This document shows, in pieces, positions 38,901 to 49,900 of a stretch of DNA of 64,000 nt (position 1 is the stretch's first letter; every line of letters begins with the position of its first letter). Location of the stretch: positions 62,001 through 126,000 of the forward strand of contig JABVXV010000147.1 in assembly GCA_013365325.1 (NCBI GenBank), given 5' to 3'. Under the pieces are notes generated by a model, which saw nothing but the letters and a program-made list of their open reading frames with translations, was not told where the DNA came from and searched no databases. The stretch is from Dipetalonema caudispina (taxonomy: Eukaryota > Nematoda > Chromadorea > Rhabditida > Onchocercidae). Made by a program: the position numbers and the translations under genes.

Positions 38901-41900
38901 CAAAAGAAGTTTTTAATGTAGCCTAAAACACACTTATTGCTAAATTTTCTTACATACACATCTATCACTTATTTAAAAGTCTCTGATAAAGGTGACTTTG
39001 AATGTTTTGAAAAATAGCTGCTCATTCCTCCTTCAACTTTCCTGCAAGCAACACTGCTAGCTTTTGTTAAACTAATTTAATATATTAGTGATACAGAAAT
39101 ACTAAGTTACCGCTTAGCATCTTCTCTTATCAGACTTCAACTTGCTTATTGATTTCAAACATTTTTTTTTTTTTTTGTTTTCCAAAAACGGAAAGTAAGC
39201 GCATTCAGAAAATTTGTGGACTGGTTCAAAATCAGCTTAGAAAGTATGCTTTGCGTACAATCCGTCCACATAAACGTTATCAGAAACAGCGGCAAATGTG
39301 TGCTCTTCGTCTGACTCATTTATCAGTTCATATAATTCGTCCAAAAAAACATTTTCCTAAAAATTTTTAAAAAAATGACTCTAATAACCACCAGTGAATT
39401 ATTTCAATTTGAGGAAGAAGCGCAACTACTGGTATGAATATAACCATGAGTAATAGTAAGAGAACTTCTTCGCACAAGGGACAAGTTCAGAGTAAATCTT
39501 TAAACTCGTTTAGGTTACTATAGTTCAAATTTAGCTCTATAAATTAAGTGATGAAGGCGATGCTCTTACAGTTCATTTCCCATAGTAATTTGCCTTTTTA
39601 CCTTCAATAATAAGAATAAAAATAAGTTTGTTTGATTGGGTGCTACAAAAATTAGCATTCTATATTTCAACTAAATTTTGTTGAAGTTCGGAACTTAATT
39701 GTACTTAGTTAACATTTAATGGATGACATTAATTTGTAACTGGCATGGTGTGATCTGAAAGGAAAAATAAATGTGCGCTGCTAATATTCAGTTTCAGGAA
39801 ATGTCAATTTTTTTAATTCAAAAGTTGTTTTTGGAAAAATTTTGCACCGTTGGATTTGCTTTAGAAGAAAGCAGCACTTTAAAAAATGTAGGAAGTTTCA
39901 ATCGTTTTAAATATCAATTCCATAACCTTTTCGAAATTAATCGATTGATTTTGTTGTTTATTTCAGCGGATCAGTACGGAACGCATGAGCCGTGTGAGTT
40001 TGCATACATTTTTTTTTTACTTTTTTCTTTGTTTTTAACTAATATTTGCATGTTTTTGTTGTTTTTGCTCAATCTGCTTATGACATGTGCGGAATCGGAC
40101 AGCTTACTATCAAATTTAAGCCGAAAATTCATTTATTTGTTTATTGATTCATTTCAAATTATTTTCTTGTACTGTTCTTGAAAGGCAAATATTGAGTGTA
40201 AATTTTAATTTCTGATCTCTAATTGGTGGAAAGTAATGACAAGAATACTCCAAGTTATTCTTGATAAACTGGGAATATATGTTCGTAATCAAAAATTTTA
40301 GGTGAGTTATGGTTGTTTCATAACATAGTCATTTGCGCTCTGATATGACAGATATTGGTGTTATCCGATTATTAAACATCTTGATCAGGAATTTTTAGAG
40401 GCTGAAATTTGAGTTTTCTAGTATTTGAGCAAAAGATTTAAAATTTGTTTGCTTGTGTGATAGTTGCTATAATTGAGATTTCTTTATCTTTTACGGATAT
40501 CGTAGTAAGAAGTCAATTACGGGCGCAACAGATTATGTGGTTTTGTGCAGACTTGTCTTTGTTCTTTTGCTTTCGTTTCTAACAGTAAATAATCAACAGT
40601 GGGCTCTCTTCAGGAGGATAAACAGATGGATTCATGGAGATTGATGACCAATCACCTCACTCATCCATTTTATTTCCACTGACCATTCATTTGTTAAAGT
40701 CGGCATATCCTTTTTTTAAAGGCTAGTTAATAACAATTGATCCCCAAATGCAAAGCAAATTAGACGATAACTTTAATTGTACTTTTATTTCGCATACAAC
40801 AAATATTTTTCGGTAGAAACCTTTGTGATAAAAGGTAAGGTTAATTTGTCTCATCTGTTCTATTTTAAACCTAGTTTATGATAATAGAATAGTTGAATGA
40901 GCTGGATAGATGACGGCATGGATTCTTACCTTCAGAAATTTCAGAGTTAATTTGTACTACTTTGCTTATTTATAATTGCTCTTTCTTTTCCTTCTTTTAA
41001 ATCATATATAGATAGCTTTGGTCATATTATTTTTATAGATATCTTTCTGTCTGTAAAAATTTGTTCTCATATCAGCACTTCGTTAAGCTGGAACTCATTT
41101 TGTATGTTAAGCTCCACAGGAAAGGTGTCCAGAATACTGAAGATTCATGAGCTGTTTATGATTTATCCCAAACGTGATCGTGGTGTGCCCTCATTTTTAC
41201 CCATAAGAATTATTACGTTAGTTTACGTCATTATTCTCAATGCCACATTAATTATACTTTGGAACTGGTCAAAACCAAAATTAATTATACTTTGGAACTG
41301 GTCAAAACCAAAAGATTAAAATCGCCTGTTGAATTCTATAATGAAATTGAGGAAACTGCTTTTGCAACATAACAAATATTGCTGGTGAGTTTGATGATAA
41401 ATGGATTTCCCCTTCAATACTTTATATTACAAAATTATCAAATTATTTCCGAAATTCAGCTAAATTTTAAAATTTGCATACAATTCTAACTTCTTTTTTT
41501 CACTACAACAGTATATTTTGGAACTTTGACTATTAATTCTTTTCTTTTTGAACATGTTTTTTTTCCGAATTAAATGCATCCCTACCAGGAATTTCTTATC
41601 CATTTCTGTTTTTCACCTGCTAAGTGCTTTTCATAAATTAATTTAATACTCGAGAATTTATTATTAGATTCTTTTTTCACATACACCAGCACTAATTTTT
41701 GGGATTTGAACATTAAACTGTAAAATTTAACAACGAGTCATCTCCATCAGTAATATATGTCATAAAAACTGTACGTTTTATCTTTGTTATTTGTAAATTT
41801 TAAATTTTTCTTCTAATATTTTTTAGTTCTCAAGTAAAAATTTCAGAAAAATAGTCAATTTAATAGAATAAATTTCTATATTTTTAGCAGCGCCATGGGT

Positions 41901-44900
41901 TGATTCAGTATATTCATACATACCAGTAAGGCTAGATCAAGATATCAATCTAACCTGTAAATATAACGCCGAACCATCACCGCAAGTTGATTGGATTTAC
42001 AATGGGTTCACAATCAATGTTAGTGCTCCAATTTTTTTTTTTCTTTTTAAACTTGTTTCATGTGCTGATCGTGAATTACTGCGAGTTTTTTAAGGGTAGA
42101 TTCTTGCCTCGTAAAAGAAAGATAACATGGATGAGTTATTTGCACCGGAAAACAATAATGAGTTAGATACTGTTTCTGTTGAAGTTTCTGACTAACACAT
42201 CGGATTTTTTTGAACAAAAGATAAAAAAGGGTATCTCCTAAATTTTCAGGGTACTTAATTCTCTCCTTTTGAAATTGAAAGACCACTGTTAACGATGATA
42301 AGAAATTTTTATGCGCCATATGTCCCTTATCAATTAATAATAGAACAGCGAATGAATTTAAAAATCTCCTTATAACGCTGACTGACACAATATTAAGCTT
42401 TCTTTGACAGCAATTTCTCAAACTGTCTCAAATTGCTGGGGAGATATTTGACGACGACACTGAAGATAGCATGAATCATTAACGGCATGGCACATCCTCG
42501 TTACCCTTTACCCTTTGCAATGAACAAATGCAATAGATAGACAGCGCTTACCCGCTCAAGCAGATGTCGCCTTTTCCTCCCTTCCCGATGTCATTCATGC
42601 ATGTGTTGTTGGAGGGTACACAAAATGAGTAAAGAGATTAGATTTCGAATGAGCTGTAAGCAGATTAAATAGCTCTTATTACTACTACTGCCATTGCCAC
42701 ATCCCAAAGGGAAGGTAGCCTAACCAGTACCATCAAATTACATCACCAAAATCAGAGCTTTCATCCATCAGCGCAGATGTACCATAGATATAGACAGATT
42801 AAGTTGATACAAATGCTCTTAATAAGTTAGAATTATTAGAAGTTGGTAAAATACTAGAAAGGTTAACCTTATGCCATTATAAATATTACACAAAATAAAA
42901 TCTGTATCCATGTTGATTAAAAAATACATTGTTATTAAGAACATAAAAAGGTAGGTTGAAAGAGCAGATGTGCATTTGTGACGAATTGGACGTGTTTGCC
43001 TTTGGGGACTGTATGTTACTGCTGCTACAGTGTATGTGTGTCCATTTCCTGAGATGAAGATGATGAGCAGATGAATTGGCGGACTTTTCTCCTCATCGTT
43101 CACTGAACTGTTTAAATCATTCAAGCATGCAAACTGGACATCAACCGGAATGAGCTGTCAAATGCTGTGATAGTGTGTTGTCAAGAACAATCTTTGCTCC
43201 GGATCAATGTGAGCTAGTGTGTCGCGATCAAGTTTTGTAATGCTTATAGCTGATGCTTTACGCATTGTAATTAATAATTAGGAACAATTAACAATTGTAC
43301 ATGGGAAAAGTTGCGAGGGAGGGAAATAAGACCGGTACAGCTGTATTGTTTTTTTTTATTGTTATTTCAAATATTCAAATCTCAATGGAATTGCGTGTGA
43401 ATGCTCGTAATATTTATTGTTTCAAGATATAGTGGGCAAGCACTTAACCTTTACGGATGCTATAATTTCTTCTAATCTTTGGTCTTCACGGATACTATAA
43501 TTCCTTTTAATCTTTGACCTATTTTCCTGCTTCAAGGTTACAGCTGTTTTTTTTTTTTCAGTTTTCGGATGACAGATTCAAAGGTTTAATGCAGTATGCT
43601 GCCAGACGGGATAATTACAGTGAATCCATCCTGGCAATCGAAAATATCAAGGAAGATAATTTTGGTGATTACACATGTCGTGTAGCGAATAATCTTGGTA
43701 TAAAAGAGAAGACCATTTATGTCAGCGGTTAGTTCTTTTTAAACATAGTTCATTAAAACTTATCTAGACATTATGACGACTGATTTTTTTTTTTTTTTTG
43801 GGTGGGATTCATATGTTTGGAAGCTACAGAGTAAACATTTGGAGTGCTCAAGCTTATAATTTGTTAAAAACTTGTGCATAAGTATATCTAACTTCGTCTT
43901 AATAACCCAACCAATCGATTTTCAAAAATATTAAAGTATGGCCAAAAATATAGCGGTTCATTATAATGTTATCTAAAAGAATGATTTATTGTCCATAAAA
44001 TAAATGCAAGAATAATAAAAATCACCCTGTGTGGTAATCATTTTTTGTTCTATAGATGGGCAATTAAATATTCAGACCATGCAGCAAGCAGATGTAAATT
44101 GTACAATAATGTTACAAGAAATGATTGTGGCCAAAAAATAAATTCCTGTTTTTCTTAAGTAAAAACAAATTTTATTTTAAAATCCAAAAAAATCTTCAAA
44201 TTTTTTTCTGTTCTCTTCATTCACCTATGTTTTTAAAATGCATCTTGCGAGGAGAGCCGGTATTCTTGGATCTAGAATTTTAAATTCGAAATTGAAATAC
44301 TGGAATTGCGTCATTTTGTAGGTCGACCAGGACCACCTCATCTAAATGCAAGTGGAACTCGGCTTTCTTGGAGCGTACATTCAGTGGATCCAGTTATCGA
44401 ATACCAAATCTTATATCGATTCTCCAATGATGATACATGGCAGCAGTTTAAATCTATAAGAGCGAACAAAGGTATCTATTTGAAATTTGCAGACTTGTTC
44501 TATCAATGTAACCAACCGAAATCTCCATTCCTCCTATCCGCAGAAATTTGATTTGGAAATTTCAAAATTTCTATTTCTTTCTCCTTTCTCCACTAAACAA
44601 TATGTATATTGAAAGGGAATGAAGTGGTTTTAGCTCATTTTCTTACTTGAACATTACTTAAATTAAAATGAAAAGCGATAAATTTTCAAGACTTCTCTTC
44701 GATTAAGTAGGACTAAACAATTCAGAAGAGCAAGATGGTGATATTTGGAGTCGAAGCGAAGATTTGGTATGGTTACGGCCAGGCTTAGAATATGAATTAC
44801 AAATGAAAGCACGAAATACACTAGGATGGGGCTCTTTGGCTCGATCTTATGTTACAATAAAAACACCATCTTTTGACAATGTGACCAACGATAGTAAGTA

Positions 44901-45484
44901 TTTCATTTCAACTGGTGAATAATTTTAAGATTCATTCTGTTTTCAATATTCACTCTAGTCTCATGATTCATTCCGATCAGGATTAATTTCTGATTCATTT
45001 CTGCTTAAATTCATTTTCCGCATCAAAAAATTCATAAAATTTTGCAGATGCTTATCTTAGTTGCACTTTCGGATAGACTCAGAAAATAACTACTTGTTAG
45101 TTGAACTGTCCGTGTTCGATTCATTTAACCCTATAGATAGCTAAAAGCTCTTCTCCGATTACATTTATTCTGTTTCGACATTAAACAGTGTTTTTTTTTT
45201 TACACTACTGAGATGTAAATTTTGGATTTCATATTTCTGTTGAGTTTTGTACTAATTTCCTACTCTATTTTACACTCCCTCTTAAAGTTTGAGAAAAGAA
45301 AATTTTTTTACATTAGTTTGTTCTGGCTAAATCTTCCAATGCGCTGTCACTGTTTGGCAAAATATTTAATTTACAATTAATCATACTTGCAGAAAAAGTA
45401 AACTCAGTAAAGCGGATATATGCCTCACGATCATCATGCTTGTCGATCATTTCATTTTTTGCTGCATCAATTTTCCTATTGTGA
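35986..45484 (+). CDS. Three-Ig plus FN3 cell-surface adhesion protein, GPI-anchored type (Klingon/IgLON-like), 449 aa
   Basis: Ten exons: 35986-36130, 36309-36412, 37572-37677, 37909-38030, 38233-38383, 41888-42018, 43562-43727, 44322-44471, 44711-44893, 45393-45484; phases agree and total 1350 nt. Residues 1-22 are a signal peptide. Ig1 has Cys43/Trp56/Cys102, Ig2 Cys144/Trp156/Cys190 with the DSGVYEC motif, and Ig3 Cys233/Trp245/Cys292 with FGDYTC. FN3 covers about 309-405 (PGPPHLNASG, LRPGLEYELQMKARN). The last exon gives a short polar stretch, RSSC, then a hydrophobic end (LSIISFFAASIFLL) without a basic tail, as in GPI-attachment signals. The 3 Ig + 1 FN3 + GPI plan matches Drosophila Klingon; the Ig part also resembles lachesin/DIP/IgLON proteins. 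Expected role: homophilic or heterophilic contact of neurons or epithelia. Introns reach 3.5 kb. Confidence 0.85.
36413..37571 (+). other. Intron 2 of the Ig/FN3 gene, 1.16 kb
   Basis: Donor GTTAGT at 36413, acceptor tgcag before 37572. AT-rich. A 110-codon frame at 36879-37211 has biased composition (S/L/I-rich, no motif) and is not accepted as a gene. Confidence 0.5.
39170..39370 (-). pseudogene. Antisense coding-like fragment inside intron 5
   Basis: On the minus strand a strong acceptor-like ttttttag is followed by a frame reading ENVFLDELYELINESDEEH, then TFAAVSDNVYVDG and LYAKHTF, a single TAA, and the same frame continues as ADFEPVHKFSECAY. The segment is GC-richer than the intron around it. 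It looks like one exon or a fragment of an inserted gene or element with one inactivating stop. The opposite strand is also open but reads as an unusually Arg/Lys/His-rich peptide. Family unknown. Confidence 0.35.
39967..39993 (+). other. Candidate 27-nt micro-exon between Ig2 and Ig3
   Basis: A 27-base segment lies between a good acceptor (tttatttcag) and a strong donor (GTGAGT). Its length is a multiple of three and its phase (1-1) matches both neighbours. Included, it would add ADQYGTHEP in the linker between Ig2 and Ig3 and keep the frame. It may be an alternatively used cassette exon, but chance splice-site pairing cannot be excluded. Confidence 0.4.
41247..41312 (+). repeat. 33-bp tandem duplication in intron 5
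   Basis: Two adjacent 33-base copies containing ttaattatactttggaact, with period 33 (copies start near 41247 and 41280). In one frame it encodes LIILWNWSKPK twice, but no splice context supports translation. Confidence 0.85.
42019..43561 (+). other. Intron 6 of the Ig/FN3 gene, 1.5 kb, interrupting Ig3
   Basis: Donor GTTAGTG, acceptor a long T-run followed by cag at 43561. The 42.4-43.25 kb part has more G/C than most introns here, but I found no exon-like frame with matching phases. An imperfect repeat lies at 43453-43522. Confidence 0.5.
43453..43522 (+). repeat. Imperfect tandem repeat, about 36-bp unit, 2 copies
   Basis: Two copies of an acggatgctataatttcttc-like unit ending taatctttg, differing at several bases, in intron 6 about 40 bases before the acceptor tract. 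Confidence 0.7.
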
Positions 45485-47884
45485 TCTTCGCTTCATTCAT
45501 TGTTATGCAATGAATCGGTATCTTGATTGATTCATCACTTTCAGTATCGTATTTAATCGCTGATACTAATTTATTGGTCAGCGATTTGTGAGTTTACGTA
45601 GATTTTTTTCCTTATTGAAGATGATGTTGAGTTAGAAGAAAATTTTATTTTCTTTTAAAAATTTGTACTTTCAAGAGTTGGGTTTTGTGGTGGTTTTAAA
45701 AAATAACTTGAAAATAACTGATTTTGTGTAGTTCGATGAACCAAATCCAGAAGTGAAATATTAGAATTTTTGAATTTCACCATTGTTTGTTTTTTTTTAT
45801 CAACACTTAAACATAAATATACTAAAATATATGTGTGTAAATGGAATCTATATTCTTGCTGGTTCAATGTTACTGGCTAGCTTTCTTTATTCAACTGGTT
45901 GAATCTCTTTCCCTATATTTCTTATTTATTATGATTTATATTTCTTTTTGTGCAACTTTCATTTAATTTTGTTTCAATTTGATCATAAATGTTGAATCTT
46001 CAGCTCTGTTTGAGAGCAAACATTCATGAAGTGGTACTGAATTCGTGCAGCTCAGAATTTAATTTTTCGAAATTACCTTCTTTGCAGCTGTTACAAAATA
46101 TCCATCGTAATTTGTTCTTCTCAAAAAGAATTTTTTTTTCATTGCAATGTTGTACCTGTCATGTTGATGAATTTTGATATGATTTATCATTTCCATTCGC
46201 TACATGAACACATTGCAGAATTCTGAGGCAACTTCTTGATCATCTATTTGATAAATATTAAACCTTTCATATTCAATCTTGTTAAATTTGCCGATGACGT
46301 TTGATACCCATTAATGAGGCGCGTTGTAGTTTTAAGGTACTAGGCCTTATTTCACATTTCATCACATTACTGGTCCGTTACCCTTTTTTTTTTTCATTTT
46401 TTAAAAGTTCTTGAACAGACCAGCGATTCATTATTCTGTTTTCTTATAATAGATTTTGCACTAACACACAACAGTTAGCCGAGAAAAAAAGGCTTATTGA
46501 GTCATCCACACTTAAATTATCAAAAAACTTCAGGTTTTTAAGGCTGCTGTTTAAGATTTGTGCAATATTCCTTCAGCATGTTTTAATGGTTCATTTAATC
46601 AGGTTTTTTTTTTTCAAATAAAATTACCAACATATTATCTTAAATTAAATGACTGATTCCGCTCTACATGTTATATGACACATTTTACCTATAAAATGAC
46701 ACATTTTCGGTTGATCTAAATATTCCATCTCAATATGATTGATGATTATGTTTCTTAAAACTTTTACATGTATCTATTGTGGAATGTTCGATGTTTGACC
46801 ATATATTGTCTCTACAAAACTTGCAATTATTGATTGTTATCTTCACTATATTTATGTGAAATACTGTTGAAGAAGGATAGTCTTATTTCCACAAGCCCTC
46901 CCCGTCGTCTAAGTTGTTGACCGCCAAAGTCCGGTGAAGTAATGTATCTAGGATTTTATTTGAGAAGTTACAAGTTCGAAAATTCCATTAAAGATACCTT
47001 CACAACTGTAGACTGACTAAAACGACTGCGGTGAACTTGTTTTAAAAATCCCACCAATAACTTTTGGTTTATACCATACGCGTTAGGCGAAATATTGGAC
47101 AAAAGCGAATTGTAATGTTAATTGATTGGTTAAAAATCAATGTAAAATAAATTGTTCTACTATTATTCTACTGTTTTTCAGTTGGAAAATCAATAAAGAT
47201 TGTTAAATATAAGCTTGATTAGCACACTCAAAGCTTTATATTGTAAAACGATCAGTCTGTGCCAATTTTATAAGGAAAAATCAGTCAGTTTAGGTCCAAA
47301 AGTCAAAATCAAGTATTACCTAGCACTTTGGGAATCTTCCAGTTTCATTGTTACATATCCTTTAAAATACAAATATTTGTTGAATTTCGCTACTCCAAGC
47401 GTCACCAACAGTTGACATCTTTTGAACAATAACTGAGTAAAAAAAAGTAATGATACCTGGGAATTGTTAATAAGACCTATGTTATTATTCGATATTGATC
47501 GTTAGTTTTAATTACCAGAAGGAATAATCTGATTTTGCTTAATTCTTAATTCCTTGGCGATCCACAATCTTGAATAGTTTGCTGTAAAGGTATTAGGTCA
47601 GCTAGTAAATCAATTCAGTCAATGCGGAAATTTTAATTCTTTGCAAAATATCAGTGGAAAGTTTAGTTTTTAGACATCGTATTTTTCTAAGAATTGATTT
47701 TTCTTACCTCTATTATTATGAACAACAACAGATAACATAAAACTACATTGTAAGTTATCACAATCCAATAATTAATCGGTTTATAATATTTGAAATGAAA
47801 GCAATAGGAGTTAGTGGCTTACAATTAGTCCAATCAACTTGATGCATCCAATTACCGATTATCCTGAAATAATATAATGAAGAC
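45485..47884. other. Intergenic region between convergent Ig/FN3 and LPR genes
   Basis: 2.4 kb of AT-rich sequence that must contain both 3' UTRs. An alternative open exon at about 46049-46224 with a good tgcag acceptor is phase-compatible with the Ig/FN3 gene, but its encoded tail lacks a GPI-like end, so 45393-45484 is preferred. Confidence 0.45.
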
Positions 47885-49900
47885 TTAGTCATAGATCTTG
47901 TGGATATAACGTGGTCCATGTTCGAAAATGATCTTCGAATAAATTTTGCAGAAGAAAACTAGCTCAGAAAATTCGTGGATGTATCCTTCATTTTTGAAGT
48001 GCTCAGTGAGTTCATTTCGATAATTGGCGTTGAAGTTTGCCAAATCACGAGTCATAGCAACCAGCGGAAATTTCGCCCAATTGGTAATTACAATATACTC
48101 ATATTGTCCACTTTCAGCATTTTTTGGTCCTGTTATCACGATTTGATCTGAAATTTAACATTCGAACGAACTAAATGACAATAAGGATACTGCAATTCAT
48201 TGGCAGAACGCTTCTTAAAATAACAAAAGAATTAATTATATAGAAAACTTAACCAATACTTCATCCATCTTTATATCAATTTTCCTAAGGTCATTTGTAC
48301 CGTTTGGACATTAAATAAATAGCGACAAACACACTGCATTGAATTCCATCATAATGCAAGTTCTCAAATGTCAAAACTCTCTCAATATTTTTTGACATTA
48401 ATATTTCTAGTTTGAAAGCCAACCCAATTTTAATATGATGGTGTTGACATGCGATGGAAGTAACTGATAAAATTTATTGAAAAAAATCGTAAAGGTTAAG
48501 TGAAAACATCTGAAGTATGAAGAACTAACAAGGACATGGATCTTCCTGAACATAAATATAAACTTTTTTGTTGTGTATGATGCCGTAGCCAAAGCCCACT
48601 TTAGGAGCACCGTGGGGACTGTTAACACGGAATGAATCTATCGTTGAAAAAGTTGATGTATTTCCCACTTTTGCTATATTTTTAACTGCAACTGTTATTT
48701 TCATTAAAAATTTATAACGCGAAAGCAATAACGGCTAATGAGTGGATACAGAACTCACATATATTTATGAACAGTCTTGTATTCTTAAATTTTAGATTTA
48801 GCTGATATTTTAGAGGTATTAGTCGAAGAAGTGTAAGGAAAACAAAGAAATAGAAGCTAACATTCAGTCGTAGGACAGTATCGATCATGCACTCCAGCCG
48901 TAGAAATTACCTGCAAAGAATGATAACCAGTTATCCGGTCAGTTATATGTTCAAGACAAGTGTGATGGACAATAAGCTCATCACCCTTATCTTACACATA
49001 TGACTGATTGGATGAATGACTGGTTATCACTGATTATCATTTTTTATCCGTAGCATTACTCTATTAGATGTAAAGAAGTTCAATAGAAGAGCAAATTTGT
49101 TCCTATGACAAAATAATTCGTTATCATTTTAAAAAATTTAAAAGCAATTATTACATTTCAATAAATTTTTCATCCTTCTAAACAAATATTTTTGAATAGT
49201 TCGTCAATTCACGACCAAAAAAATGATAATTGACGACATCTTTTACCCAATAGTACTTTCCCATTAAAGAGTGCATATCGACTATTGGTGTTTTAACTAA
49301 ATCAGAAAGATAATCCTGCGCTCCAGGTATGAAACGAAGGAAATTCTGGAACAAGCTTGGCGAACGTTGGTTAACGAATGGTGTTCGACGGAGCAAACAG
49401 CCACCAATCCCCGGTAAACTACCAGTAATACCCGGAACAGCTGGAATACCATCAAGAAGCGCTACTTGTGGTAGTGGTTTCCGTAACCTGCAATGTAATA
49501 TTTAATGAGTATTAATACGCAAGTAGATAAAACTTCTGAATTTGCTAAATGTCTTTGGGAAAATATAATTGGGATTGGATTGTAGCAGTAGCTTTTGTTC
49601 TATACCCCAAAAAACTGGTAATGTTTTTCTCTGACTGGATTTCATAAAATTCGAATATACAAACCAATTGATGCGATCGAAGTGTTATTAATCTCTATAA
49701 AAAACTATGTAATGCAATGAATTTTGTACAAATATCTAAAATAATAAGGCATATCTTAACTCCTTGCAATCGTAATGAAAGATTTACCTCTTATGGAGCT
49801 GATTGTTTGGATTTTTCTGTAAACTTTGAATGAAACTGATAAGAGCAAAGCTCTGACTAAAAGTATACAAAAGTTGCCAGAATTTAATGCTATTTGTCAT
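47885..49900 (-). CDS. Lipocalin-related protein (LPR family), secreted, 294 aa
   Basis: Five exons on the minus strand: 49788-49900, 49184-49487, 48862-48910, 48530-48685, 47885-48147; phases agree and total 885 nt. The N-terminus has a hydrophobic segment (about residues 6-27) fitting a signal peptide. The lipocalin part starts with MGKYYWVKD (residues 113-121, equivalent to the lipocalin GxW motif), followed by VISTAGVHDRYC (Cys151), SFRVNSPHGAPKVGFGYG, EDPCPYQIVITGPKN (Cys206) and GQYEYIVITNWAKFPLVAMTRD, the pattern of nematode LPR proteins. Family members in C. elegans are extracellular and maintain apical matrix, cuticle and narrow tubes, probably by carrying lipids. The region before the lipocalin fold (LRKPLPQVALLDGIPAVPG) is Pro/Gly-rich and linker-like. 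It converges with the Ig/FN3 gene. I cannot assign which LPR number. Confidence 0.85.

Larger units (their letters stand above)
38384..41887 (+). other. Intron 5 of the Ig/FN3 gene, 3.5 kb
   Basis: Separates Ig2 from Ig3. It contains the candidate micro-exon at 39967-39993, a GC-richer 200-base segment with open frames on both strands (39170-39370), and a 33-bp tandem duplication near 41.25 kb. Each is described separately; the remainder is AT-rich and featureless. Confidence 0.6.

Noticed and set aside
46049..46224. Alternative last exon for the Ig/FN3 gene
   Set aside because: Phase fits, but the tail has no GPI-like or membrane segment and a poor composition; exon 45393-45484 gives a complete GPI signal and is closer.
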